This document shows, in pieces, positions 1 through 7,585 of a stretch of 64,000 nucleotides of DNA (positions within the stretch are counted from its first letter, which is position 1; the number at the start of each line of letters is the position of its first letter). This stretch comes from Faecalibacterium sp. I4-1-79. GTDB taxonomy: Bacteria > Bacillota > Clostridia > Oscillospirales > Ruminococcaceae. Under the pieces are notes generated by a model. The model did not search any database and was not told the DNA's origin. It saw only the letters and a program-made list of their open reading frames with translations. Both the position numbers and the translations under genes were made by a program. The stretch lies in the NCBI RefSeq assembly GCF_023347235.1, contig NZ_CP094467.1, positions 2,170,001 to 2,234,000 on the forward strand, given 5' to 3'.

Positions 1-622
1 TATCCATGCGCACCACAGCGCTGGTCACCTTGGGGGCGGGGTAAAAGCTGCCCGGTGCAGCGGTGAACATCAGCTTGGAGGTGGCGTAGTAGTTCACCGC
101 GCAGCTGATGGCGCTGGAAGCGCGGGTGCCAGGCACCGCAGCCAGACGGTCGGCGGCTTCCTTCTGCACCATGACGGTCAGGCTCTCGATGGGCAGGCGG
201 TCGCCCAGCAGCTTCATCACGATGGGGCTGGTGATGTAGTAGGGCAGGTTTGCGCACACTGCCACCGGCATTCCCGGGAACTCCTCGGCGATGAGGGCTT
301 TCAGGTCCACCTTCAGCACATCCTGCAGCACCAACTTGAAATTGTCCACCCCAGCCATGGTCTCGGCCAGCAGGGGCGGCAGACGCTCGTCCACCTCAAT
401 GGACACCACTTTAGCGGCGCGCTTAGCCAGCTCCTTGGTCAGCACACCGATGCCGGGGCCGATCTCGATGACACCGTAGCGCTTGTCTACCCCGCTGGCA
501 TCCACGATCTTGGTGGGGATGCCCGGGTTGATGATAAAGTTCTGCCCAAAGCCCTTAGAAAGTGCAAAATCGTATTTTTCGCACAGGGCACGGATCACAG
601 AAAGGTCGGTCAGTTCCGGCAT
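1..622 (-). CDS. rsmA: 16S rRNA (adenine(1518)-N(6)/adenine(1519)-N(6))-dimethyltransferase RsmA, 3' end outside window
   Basis: KsgA/RsmA transfers four methyl groups from S-adenosylmethionine to two adjacent adenines near the 3' end of 16S rRNA during late 30S assembly. The first 207 codons are visible; the C-terminal part runs off the left edge. The SAM-binding motif EIGPGIG lies at residues 53-59 and the catalytic NLPYY motif at 125-129. The sequence FYPAPKVTSAVVRM near the edge is also typical of the family. The ATG at 620-622 is preceded by a GAAAGGA ribosome binding site. A bidirectional terminator separates it from the S41 protease gene downstream of the ftsEX group, so it is probably a separate unit. 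Confidence 0.95.
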   Translation of the reverse strand, partial: MPELTDLSVIRALCEKYDFALSKGFGQNFIINPGIPTKIVDASGVDKRYGVIEIGPGIGVLTKELAKRAAKVVSIEVDERLPPLLAETMAGVDNFKLVLQDVLKVDLKALIAEEFPGMPVAVCANLPYYITSPIVMKLLGDRLPIESLTVMVQKEAADRLAAVPGTRASSAISCAVNYYATSKLMFTAAPGSFYPAPKVTSAVVRMD

Positions 623-642
623 AGGGTCAATTCCTTTCTCAG

Positions 643-675
643 AAAAAGGCTGTTGCAGAACGCAGCAGCCTTTTT
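643..675. terminator. bidirectional intrinsic terminator
   Basis: A 12-bp stem (AAAGGCTGTTGC pairing with GCAGCAGCCTTT, one G-U) with a short loop is flanked by A and T runs. Read on the minus strand it ends in TTTTT and closes the ftsEX-S41 operon. Confidence 0.8.
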
Positions 676-702
676 GGTGTTTATGGTTCAGGATCGCGGG
701 GT

Positions 703-2067
703 TCACTCCGCTGCGCTTGCAGCCGTTTCCGGCTCAGACGCGGCAGTCTCACCCTCGGCGGGCTCCCCCTCCGCAGCTTCTGCGGGGGCGGTATCGTCTG
801 CTGCGGCAGAGGAAGCAGCACTGTCCGCTGCAGCGGCAGAGCTTGCGCCCGCCAGCGTAGTGGTGCCGCTCAGCTGCTGGGCAGCGCTGACAGCGCGCTG
901 TACCTGCGGGTCGGTCTGGGGAGTGTAGTCGTAGAAGTTCGTCGCTTCCTCTGTGCTCAGAGCGCGCTCCACGTCCACCGTCAGGCCGGTGCCGTCAAAG
1001 CAGCTGCCGTCGCCGCAGACCAGCTTTGCCACCGTGATGACCACGGCACTGCCGTCCGACAGGCGCTGCGGGCTGCTTTGAATAGTGCCCTTGCCCATGG
1101 TGGTGGTACCCACCAGACGGGCTCCGTTCATGTTGCGCAGGGTGGCTGCGAACAGCTCGGCTGCGCTGGCGGTGTTGCCGTTGACCAGACAGACCATCGG
1201 CAGGCTGACGGCACTTTCGGCATCGCTGCTGCCGATGACGGTGCGGTTGCCATTTTTATCCTCGGCGTAGGCCACAGTGCCCTCCGGGGCGATCAGGTCA
1301 ATGCAGTTGACAGCATCTTCCAGAATGCCGCCGCCGTTATCCCGCAGGTCAAACACCAGACTGGCCGCGCCGTTTGCGGTCAGGGTGCGCAGGGCGTAGT
1401 CCAGCTCGCTGGGCGTAGTGCCGTCGAACTGACGGATGTAGATATAGCCCACATTGTCCAGCAGCTGGTAATCCACGGTGGTGCTGGTGTAGCCGGAATG
1501 GGTCAGCTCAGCCGTTTTACTGGCGGCAGTGCTGTCCAGCCATGTCACGGTAACGGTAGTGCCGGCCTCGCCCTGCAGGGCTTTGTACACGGCATCTGCG
1601 CTGGACAGGCTCTTGACATCGGTATCGCCTACGGTGGTAATGTAGTCGCCCATGGCGATGCCTGCTTCCTGTGCGGGAGAGCCGTCGTAAACACGGGTGA
1701 CCTTGGCGTAACCGGTCTGGTCGATGCCAAGCTCCACGCCGATACCCAAAATCTTGCCGCCCTGGATGTTCATCAGCTCGGTGTAGGCGTTGGCGGTGTA
1801 GTAGCGGGCGTACTTGTCGCCCGTGCCCAGCAGATAACCGGCGGTCAGGCGGTCGTACAGGGTGGCCTCATCGATGGTGTAGTAATCGTTGCTGCGGACG
1901 TAGCGGTCCACCTCAGCGATCTTGTTGTACATACTTTCCTTTTCTTTTACGCTGTTGACCGTGCTGTCGAACAGACGCATGGCGATGAGCATCGTGATGG
2001 AAAAGGTCACGGTCATGGCAAGGATCACGATAGTGACCGCCATACCCAAAGAAATTTTACGGTTCAT
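703..2067 (-). CDS. S41 family C-terminal processing protease (CtpA-like)
   Basis: A secreted or membrane-anchored serine protease of the carboxy-terminal processing family (454 aa). Residues 9-31 form one hydrophobic anchor. A PDZ domain spans about 100-180. The S41 core carries DLRDNGGG at 240-247, the nucleophile Ser301 in TASAAE, and the general-base Lys326 in GKGTIQ, so the Ser/Lys dyad is intact. The last 50 residues are a low-complexity Ala/Ser/Glu tail. It is the last gene of the ftsE-ftsX-M23-small ORF group; CTPs beside FtsEX and M23 hydrolases are common in Firmicutes and may process cell-wall enzymes (inference). The start has GGAGG upstream. Confidence 0.92.
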   Translation of the reverse strand: MNRKISLGMAVTIVILAMTVTFSITMLIAMRLFDSTVNSVKEKESMYNKIAEVDRYVRSNDYYTIDEATLYDRLTAGYLLGTGDKYARYYTANAYTELMNIQGGKILGIGVELGIDQTGYAKVTRVYDGSPAQEAGIAMGDYITTVGDTDVKSLSSADAVYKALQGEAGTTVTVTWLDSTAASKTAELTHSGYTSTTVDYQLLDNVGYIYIRQFDGTTPSELDYALRTLTANGAASLVFDLRDNGGGILEDAVNCIDLIAPEGTVAYAEDKNGNRTVIGSSDAESAVSLPMVCLVNGNTASAAELFAATLRNMNGARLVGTTTMGKGTIQSSPQRLSDGSAVVITVAKLVCGDGSCFDGTGLTVDVERALSTEEATNFYDYTPQTDPQVQRAVSAAQQLSGTTTLAGASSAAAADSAASSAAADDTAPAEAAEGEPAEGETAASEPETAASAAE

Positions 2068-2083
2068 AGTTTGTTTCCTCCGG

Positions 2084-2191
2084 TCAGAGCAGCAGCATCA
2101 TAAGGATGCTGCCCAGCAGCGAGAGTACAAACACCCCTGCCAGAACCAGACAGCCGATGCGCAGCACGCGCTTGCGTTTTTGTTCGTTCAT
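2084..2191 (-). CDS. 35-aa single-pass membrane peptide in the ftsEX operon
   Basis: A small ORF of 35 codons plus stop sits between the M23 peptidase (stop at 2220) and the S41 protease (start 2067). It begins MNEQKRKRVLR and continues as one hydrophobic helix (about residues 12-35), giving a positively charged cytoplasmic N-terminus and a single transmembrane segment ending at the stop. AAGGAG lies about 11 nt before the ATG. No family is recognised. Its position suggests a small envelope protein co-expressed with FtsEX and its hydrolase, but function is unknown. Very hydrophobic short ORFs can arise by chance, so confidence is moderate. Confidence 0.6.
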   Translation of the reverse strand: MNEQKRKRVLRIGCLVLAGVFVLSLLGSILMMLLL

Positions 2192-2219
2192 AGATCAACC
2201 AGACTCCTTGCGTTGCTTG

Positions 2220-3584
2220 TTAGTTGTGGGGGATGGGGATGCAGCTGCGGGGGTTCACGGCGTTAGCCTTGGAGCCGCCCTTCCACACCTCCAGATGCAG
2301 GTGGTTGCCAGTGGAATTGCCGGTGGTGCCCACATAACCGATCAGTTCACCCTGCTTCACATACTTGCCTGCACTGGTAGCCACCGAGCGCATGTGCGCG
2401 TACAGGGTGGAATAGGTATTGCCATCGGACATTTTGCCGTGGTAGATGATAACGTAGTTGCCATAGCCGCCGGTAGACCAGCCTGCCACCTGCACATAGC
2501 CGCTGGCGGCTGCATAGATAGGCGTGCCGCCGGCTGCCGCAAAGTCGATACCGGCATGGAGCTTGTTCACGCCGGAGACCGGGTTTTTACGCCAGCCGTA
2601 CTCGCTGGAGATGCGGCTATAACTCTTCAGCGGGCAGGCAAAACCGCTAAAGCTCAGCTGCGGCTTGCTGGCAGAGGCTGCGGCGATCATCTTCTGGATC
2701 TCCTTTTTCACGGCCTCGTAGTTCAACTCGTCGGATTCAATGGCTGCCTGTGCCTTCTGCTGCGCCGCCTGTGCCTCGGCAGCGGAAAGTTTTGCCGCAG
2801 AGATGCTGTTGTTCAGCTCGCTCTGCTTGCCCTTCATCTGGGCGTTCTGGCTGTCCAACTCACTCTTCTGGCTTTGCAGCTCTGCCTTTTCGGCTTCCAG
2901 ACCAGCCTTCTGCTCTTCCAGCGCGGCTTTATCGTCCTCCAGCTCCTGCTTGGCGGACTTCATGTTGTTCATGATCTCGGTGTCCTTGATGGAGATATCC
3001 TGCATCACCTCGTTGAAGGTAAGCAGCTCGTACAGGTCGTTCACCGCGCTGAGCATAGCCACACTGCCGCCGTCCCGCAGCTCCTGCATGGCAGCCATGT
3101 GCTTTTTAAAATCATCCCACTGACCGTCGATCTCGTTCTGCTTTTCCTCGATCTGGGTCTGCTTGTCCGTGATCTGGGTCTGCATCACGCCGATCTGCTG
3201 TTCCTTCTCGCCAATGCTGTTCTGCACCGCAGCGATCTGCCCACCCAGCACGCTGATCTGATCCTGCAGGACGGTGACCCGCTCTTTCAGCTCACTTTCC
3301 AGCGCTTTTGCGGCAGATTCCTTCTTTTTGGCGTCCGAAAGTTCCTTTTTGTGCTGATTGATAGACTGGGAAAGCTTATCCAGCTTGGTCTGCAAACTGG
3401 CCATGCTGGTGCTATTGGTAGCTGCCGAGGCCGGGTACACCGTGGCTGTCAGCAGCAGGCAGACACAGGCCAGCCCAAGGCTGACCACACGGATCAGCTT
3501 GCTGCGGGGGCTTTCCGGCCGGGCGTGCCGGGCGGTATAAGGGCCTGTGAGCCGGAAGGGCTTTGCGTGCATTGCTTTACTCAT
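2220..3584 (-). CDS. M23 family peptidoglycan hydrolase with coiled coil (EnvC/CwlO-like partner of FtsEX)
   Basis: A 454-aa exported murein hydrolase. Residues 31-54 are a signal/anchor segment. Residues about 60-310 are a long charged heptad-rich coiled coil. A LytM/M23 domain runs from about 314 to the end. Zinc and catalytic residues are all visible: H343 and D347 in HAGID, H397 in YAH, H428 and H430 in HLHLE. It is therefore predicted to be an active endopeptidase, unlike E. coli EnvC, whose LytM domain is degenerate. The ATG at 3584 has AAAGGAG at ideal spacing; a more upstream ATG lacks one. It lies 19 bp after ftsX, matching the known pairing of FtsEX with coiled-coil hydrolases or activators. 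Confidence 0.9.
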   Translation of the reverse strand: MSKAMHAKPFRLTGPYTARHARPESPRSKLIRVVSLGLACVCLLLTATVYPASAATNSTSMASLQTKLDKLSQSINQHKKELSDAKKKESAAKALESELKERVTVLQDQISVLGGQIAAVQNSIGEKEQQIGVMQTQITDKQTQIEEKQNEIDGQWDDFKKHMAAMQELRDGGSVAMLSAVNDLYELLTFNEVMQDISIKDTEIMNNMKSAKQELEDDKAALEEQKAGLEAEKAELQSQKSELDSQNAQMKGKQSELNNSISAAKLSAAEAQAAQQKAQAAIESDELNYEAVKKEIQKMIAAASASKPQLSFSGFACPLKSYSRISSEYGWRKNPVSGVNKLHAGIDFAAAGGTPIYAAASGYVQVAGWSTGGYGNYVIIYHGKMSDGNTYSTLYAHMRSVATSAGKYVKQGELIGYVGTTGNSTGNHLHLEVWKGGSKANAVNPRSCIPIPHN

Positions 3585-3603
3585 AAAACGCGGCTCCTTT
3601 CGG

Positions 3604-4512
3604 TCACACATTCAGATGTTTGCGGATAGAGAACATACTGCCCACGCCGCCTACGATAGCACCGCTGAGCAGGCTTGTTACCACGATGGTCGGCAGCACG
3701 TTTGCCACCGGCACCAGTGCGCGGCCCATGAGCATCTGCCAGATGCCGCCCAGACCACCGGCAGCGTTGACCACATAGGTGTAGCAGCCAAGGCTGACCG
3801 CTGCGGTCAGGATACCGGAGATCAGACCCATGGTCAGGCCCTCCACAAAGAAAGGCAGGGTGACCATGCGGTTGGTGGCACCCACATACTTCATGATCTC
3901 AATCTCGCGGCGGCGGGCAAAAACGCTCAGACGGATGGTGCTGCCCACCGTGATGATGCTGACCACCATCAGCACCAGCACGATCATGCGGCCGCCCTTG
4001 GTGACGGCTTTCTGGATCTCCACAAAGATATTGGTCATCTCCACCGGGGCAGTAACGCTGACAACACCCGGGATGGCCTGCATCTTCACGCTCATGCGCT
4101 CCATCTGGGTCAGGTCGCTCAGGGTGACCCGGTAGTTGGCCTTAAAGGGGTTGTCGGTCTCAAATTCATCCCACAGGGAGGAATAATCCTGCATATAACC
4201 GCGGTAGGTGTCGAGCACGTCCTGCTTGGAAACGTACTGCACCCCGCTGACCCCCGGCATAGCCGAAAGGGCCTCGCCTACCTGCGCGGCGGTGGCATCA
4301 TCACATTCGGGGTCCAGATAGACCACTGTCTCGTTCTGGCTTCCCAGATAGGACACCATGCTGCCCACATTCACCTCGGCCAAGCTGGCAAAGATGTTCA
4401 GGGTCATACAAACACTCAAAGAAGCGATACAGGCAATGGTCATAGCCCAGTGCTTGCCCAAGTTGCGCACACCACGCCGGGTAAGGAAAAAGAAAGTAGA
4501 GGGTCGCATCAT
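3604..4512 (-). CDS. ftsX: permease-like cell division protein FtsX
   Basis: Membrane half of the FtsEX complex, which couples ATP hydrolysis in the cytoplasm to activation of peptidoglycan hydrolases outside. The 302-aa protein has the family layout: a cytoplasmic N-terminus, TM1 near residues 20-45, an extracellular domain to about residue 170, and three C-terminal TM helices with the sequence SIRLSVFARRREIEIMKYVG typical of FtsX. The start overlaps the ftsE stop (ATGATG), indicating translational coupling. The neighbouring M23 coiled-coil protein is the probable extracellular target. Confidence 0.95.
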   Translation of the reverse strand: MMRPSTFFFLTRRGVRNLGKHWAMTIACIASLSVCMTLNIFASLAEVNVGSMVSYLGSQNETVVYLDPECDDATAAQVGEALSAMPGVSGVQYVSKQDVLDTYRGYMQDYSSLWDEFETDNPFKANYRVTLSDLTQMERMSVKMQAIPGVVSVTAPVEMTNIFVEIQKAVTKGGRMIVLVLMVVSIITVGSTIRLSVFARRREIEIMKYVGATNRMVTLPFFVEGLTMGLISGILTAAVSLGCYTYVVNAAGGLGGIWQMLMGRALVPVANVLPTIVVTSLLSGAIVGGVGSMFSIRKHLNV

Positions 4513-5273
4513 ACGGCAGCCACCTCCTTTTTGGCAGCGGACGCATCGTCCGCATCAAAGGCGGCAACATCCAGCGAAAGATCGTCCTCGGCGGCAGCCA
4601 CAGGGTCTGCGGGCACATCCGAGACGATGCGCCCATGGCTCAGGGTGACCACACGCTGATGGAAACGGTGCACCAGCTCGTGCTCGTGGGTGACCACCAG
4701 CACCGTGATGCCCATTTTGCTCACCCGCTCCAGCAGCTGCATCATTTCCAAGCTCAGTTCCGGGTCAATGTTGCCGGTGGGCTCGTCCGCGATGACCAGC
4801 TTGGGGTTATGCACCAGCGCACGCGCCACAGCCACACGCTGCTGCTCGCCGCCGGAAAGGGTATCCGGGTAGCACTTGGCCTTATCCTCCAGATGCACCA
4901 GCTCCAGAATGTACTCCACGCGGGGACGGATCTCCTTGCGGGGCACGTTGAGCACGTGCATGGCAAAGGCCACGTTCTCGTACACGGTCATGCTGGGGAT
5001 CAGCCGGAAATCCTGAAAGATGATGCCCATCTGACGGCGCAGGTAAGGGATCTTGTGGCGGCGCAGCTTGGCAACGTCCTTGCCCAGCACGGTCACCTTG
5101 CCGGAGGTAGGCAAAGTCTCCCGCAGGATCAGCTTGAGCAGGGTGGATTTGCCCGCGCCGGAGTGACCCAGCAGAAAGACGAACTCGCCTTCATCCACAT
5201 GGAAGTTGATATCCTCCAGCGCAAGGCGGCCCCCCTTTTTATATTCTTTGGAAACGTGTTCAAAATCGATCAT
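4509..5273 (-). CDS. ftsE: cell division ATP-binding protein FtsE
   Basis: ABC-type ATPase of the FtsEX complex (254 aa). Walker A GHSGAGKS is at 36-43, the signature LSGGEQQR near 140, and Walker B VIADEPTGN near 160. The ATG at 5271-5273, giving the usual N-terminus MIDFEHVSKEY, has AGGAG 13 nt upstream; the in-frame upstream extension overlaps a terminator and is not coding. The C-terminus carries an unusual acidic Ala/Asp-rich tail of about 30 residues. First gene of the operon ftsE-ftsX-M23-small ORF-S41. Confidence 0.95.
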   Translation of the reverse strand: MIDFEHVSKEYKKGGRLALEDINFHVDEGEFVFLLGHSGAGKSTLLKLILRETLPTSGKVTVLGKDVAKLRRHKIPYLRRQMGIIFQDFRLIPSMTVYENVAFAMHVLNVPRKEIRPRVEYILELVHLEDKAKCYPDTLSGGEQQRVAVARALVHNPKLVIADEPTGNIDPELSLEMMQLLERVSKMGITVLVVTHEHELVHRFHQRVVTLSHGRIVSDVPADPVAAAEDDLSLDVAAFDADDASAAKKEVAAV

Positions 5274-5341
5274 GGAATCGTATTCGCTCCTGACATCAAG
5301 ATTTTTGACGGTCAAGACAACCCGTCCGCAGCCAACACTGC

Positions 5342-5380
5342 AAAAAGAACCGGCCAGCATCGGTTTCGAGCGGCCGGTTC
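5342..5380 (-). terminator. intrinsic terminator after the PucR/CdaR-type regulator
   Basis: On the minus strand GAACCGGCC pairs with GGCCGGTTC around a 16-nt loop and is followed by TTTTT. It ends the regulator transcript before ftsE. Confidence 0.85.
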
Positions 5381-5414
5381 GGCGCCGGCGGGGCAAAACC
5401 CGCACAGCGGAATA

Positions 5415-6500
5415 TCAGTATTTGGCCGGGTTGTTGGACAGGTACTTCTTTACCATCAGCGCTACCTTAAAGACGATAGCGTCGTCGAACTCACGCAGAT
5501 CCAGGCCGGTCAGTTTCTTGATCTTTTCCAGACGATACACCAGCGTATTGCGGTGCACAAACAGGCCGCGGCTGGTCTCGGACACATTCAGGTTATTCTC
5601 GAAGAAGCGCTGGATGGTGAACAGGGTCTCCTGATCCAGGCTTTCGATGCTGCCCTGCTTGAACACCTCGCGCAGGAACATCTCACACACGGTAGTGGGC
5701 AGCTGGTAGATCAGACGTGCAATGCCCAGATTATCGTAGCGGATGATCTGCTTTTCGGTATCGAACACCTTGCTCACTTCCATGGCGATCTGGGCTTCCT
5801 TAAAGGAGGTAGCCAGATCCTTCACGTTGGCAATGGGGGTACCAATGCCAACCACGGCCTTGATGTAGTGCTCGCCGGAGAGGGTATCCACGATGCTGGC
5901 AGCCAGCTTTTCCATATCGGTGCGGTCGATGCCCTTGCGGATCTCCTTGACCAGCACGGTGTCGGTCTCGCTGATATTGAACACAAAGTCCTTCTGCTTA
6001 TCGGGGAACAGGCTGCTGACCACATCGTAGGCAGAGATATCGCCGCCACTGATCACTCGCACAATGAACACCACGCGGGAAACATCGGTGGCAAAGTGCA
6101 GCTCCCGTGCCTTAGCGTAGATATCGCCGGGCAGGATGTTGTCCAGCACCACGTTCTTGATAAAGTTGGACTTGTCGAACTTTTCGTCGTGGTACTGCTT
6201 GATGCTCTGCAGGCTGATGGCCAGTACACCGGCAAACTGCCCTGCAGTCTCGTCGGCGCCCTCCACGAACACGGCATAATCGTTATGCTTGGCGTTGGAG
6301 AACTGCTGGTAAGTATAGCCGTCGCGCACAAAGCGGTCGCCTGCGGTCAGACGCTCGGCCATATAGCCCTCGCGCACCTCGCCGATCAGGTTCAGCTCCG
6401 AGCAGGAAATGACAGCGCCGGTCTCATCCACAACGCCGACCACCCGATTGATTGCGTCCTTCATCTGGTAGATCACGCTTTGAAATACTCTATTGGCCAT
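5415..6500 (-). CDS. PucR/CdaR family transcriptional regulator
   Basis: A 361-aa cytoplasmic regulator. The C-terminal helix-turn-helix (about residues 300-350, containing SETSRGLFVHRNTLVYRLEK) is the PucR/CdaR-type HTH. The N-terminal portion is a putative sensory domain followed by a GGDEF-like/CdaR central region. Family members sense sugar diacids, purine catabolites or similar ligands; the ligand here cannot be read. The start at 6500 follows GAGGAAAAGGGG; an upstream ATG in frame has no binding site. Flanking genes give no target, and a palindrome-rich promoter region precedes it, consistent with autoregulation. Confidence 0.85.
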   Translation of the reverse strand: MANRVFQSVIYQMKDAINRVVGVVDETGAVISCSELNLIGEVREGYMAERLTAGDRFVRDGYTYQQFSNAKHNDYAVFVEGADETAGQFAGVLAISLQSIKQYHDEKFDKSNFIKNVVLDNILPGDIYAKARELHFATDVSRVVFIVRVISGGDISAYDVVSSLFPDKQKDFVFNISETDTVLVKEIRKGIDRTDMEKLAASIVDTLSGEHYIKAVVGIGTPIANVKDLATSFKEAQIAMEVSKVFDTEKQIIRYDNLGIARLIYQLPTTVCEMFLREVFKQGSIESLDQETLFTIQRFFENNLNVSETSRGLFVHRNTLVYRLEKIKKLTGLDLREFDDAIVFKVALMVKKYLSNNPAKY

Positions 6501-6584
6501 AAATGGATACCCCTTTTCCTCGTTTGTGCAAGCCGCGGCGGCATGGGTTGTGATTTTAAACAATTTAGCCGCATTACAATCTAT

Positions 6585-6613
6585 ATTTTACACAAAAGAA
6601 TTTACTTTTGCAA
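6585..6613 (-). promoter_or_regulatory. promoter of the PucR/CdaR-type regulator
   Basis: On the minus strand TTGCAA, a 17-nt spacer and TAAAAT. Just upstream an inverted repeat TTCAACAA/TTGTTGAA (about 6622-6649) could be an operator. The rest of 6501-6764 is AT-rich with a second small palindrome, ATTTTA-CCGA-TAAAAT, at 6710-6725. Confidence 0.7.
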
Positions 6614-6764
6614 CAGTTTTCAACAAAAAAAATAATTCTTTCTTGTTGAAATTATCTTTCGGGGCCATTTTTTGCCAAAAAAGTGCCTTTTTGCGTGGTT
6701 CTTACCGTTATTTTACCGATAAAATGTGATACATTTTTGAAAACCGCGTGAAAAGCACAGCATT

Positions 6765-7466
6765 TTATCTGGTAATTTTTGCCACTTCTTCGTCAGAAAG
6801 CTCCCTCCACTGCCCCGGCGCAAGCTGTGCATCCAGTGCAAGGCCGCCAATGGCCTCCCGGTGCAAAGCATTCACCCCGGCACCGTACACGCCGAACATC
6901 CGTTTGATCTGATGGTACACCCCCTGCCGCAGCACTACCCGCACGGTGCATCCGTCCGGGGAAAGGGCGGTCACCTCGGCGGGCGAAAGAGCGGTGCCGT
7001 CCGCCAGCGTGACCCCCGCCGCAAAGCCGGTGCACATCTCCTGCGTGAGGGGCGTGTCGATGGTCACGGTGTAGGTCTTGGAAACATGGTGCCGCGGGGA
7101 CAGGATATCGTGGGCAAAGCCGCCGTCATCGGTCAGCAGCACAAAGCCGGTGCTGGTCTTATCCAGCCGCCCGGCCGGGAACAGCTCCCGCCGGGGGTAG
7201 GCATCCCCTACCAGATCAACCACGGTGGTGTCCCGCTTATCGGTAGAGGCGCTCACCACCCCCTCGGGCTTATTGAGCATGAGATAGACGAACTTCTGAT
7301 AGCGCAGCGGCGCGCCGTCCACAGCCACGGTGTCGGTACATTTCAGCTGGGTGTCCCCTTTTTTGCACACCGCGCCGTTTACCTGCACGCGGCCCTTTGC
7401 CAGCATGGTTTTGGCCTCGCTGCGGGTGCACTGGGCAGTCTCGGCCAGATATTTATCCAAACGCAT
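6765..7466 (-). CDS. pseudouridine synthase, RsuA/RluB/RluF family
   Basis: Isomerises uridine to pseudouridine in rRNA. The 233-aa protein has an N-terminal S4 RNA-binding domain (residues 1-60, starting MRLDKYLAE) and the catalytic domain with Asp102 in GRLDKTSTG. Length fits RsuA (16S U516) rather than the longer RluB. The ATG at 7464-7466 follows AAAGGAGAACCGCTT. Which site it modifies is not decidable from sequence. Confidence 0.9.
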   Translation of the reverse strand: MRLDKYLAETAQCTRSEAKTMLAKGRVQVNGAVCKKGDTQLKCTDTVAVDGAPLRYQKFVYLMLNKPEGVVSASTDKRDTTVVDLVGDAYPRRELFPAGRLDKTSTGFVLLTDDGGFAHDILSPRHHVSKTYTVTIDTPLTQEMCTGFAAGVTLADGTALSPAEVTALSPDGCTVRVVLRQGVYHQIKRMFGVYGAGVNALHREAIGGLALDAQLAPGQWRELSDEEVAKITR

Positions 7467-7496
7467 AAGCGGTTCTCCTTTGTTGATGATGCCCTC

Positions 7497-7525
7497 AGTG
7501 TAACATGACAGACAAAATCGTGCAA
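7497..7525 (-). promoter_or_regulatory. promoter of the pseudouridine synthase gene
   Basis: Minus strand TTGCAC, a 17-nt spacer and TACACT, ending about 30 nt before the start codon. It lies directly downstream of the purB terminator. Confidence 0.65.
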
Positions 7526-7535
7526 GGCACAAACG

Positions 7536-7570
7536 CAAAAAAGGAGAAGCCCGCGGGCTTCTCCTTTTTG
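7536..7570 (-). terminator. terminator of the purine operon
   Basis: A perfect palindrome (AAAAAGGAGAAGCCC and its complement) 16 nt after the purB stop, with T runs on both strands. It ends the purine operon and insulates the next promoter. Confidence 0.88.
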
Positions 7571-7585
7571 CAATTTATACTGTCA

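Noticed and set aside
4635-6635. A 666-codon plus-strand frame opposite ftsE and the PucR/CdaR-type regulator
   Set aside because: Spans two real minus-strand genes and the terminator between them; composition is typical of antisense translation.
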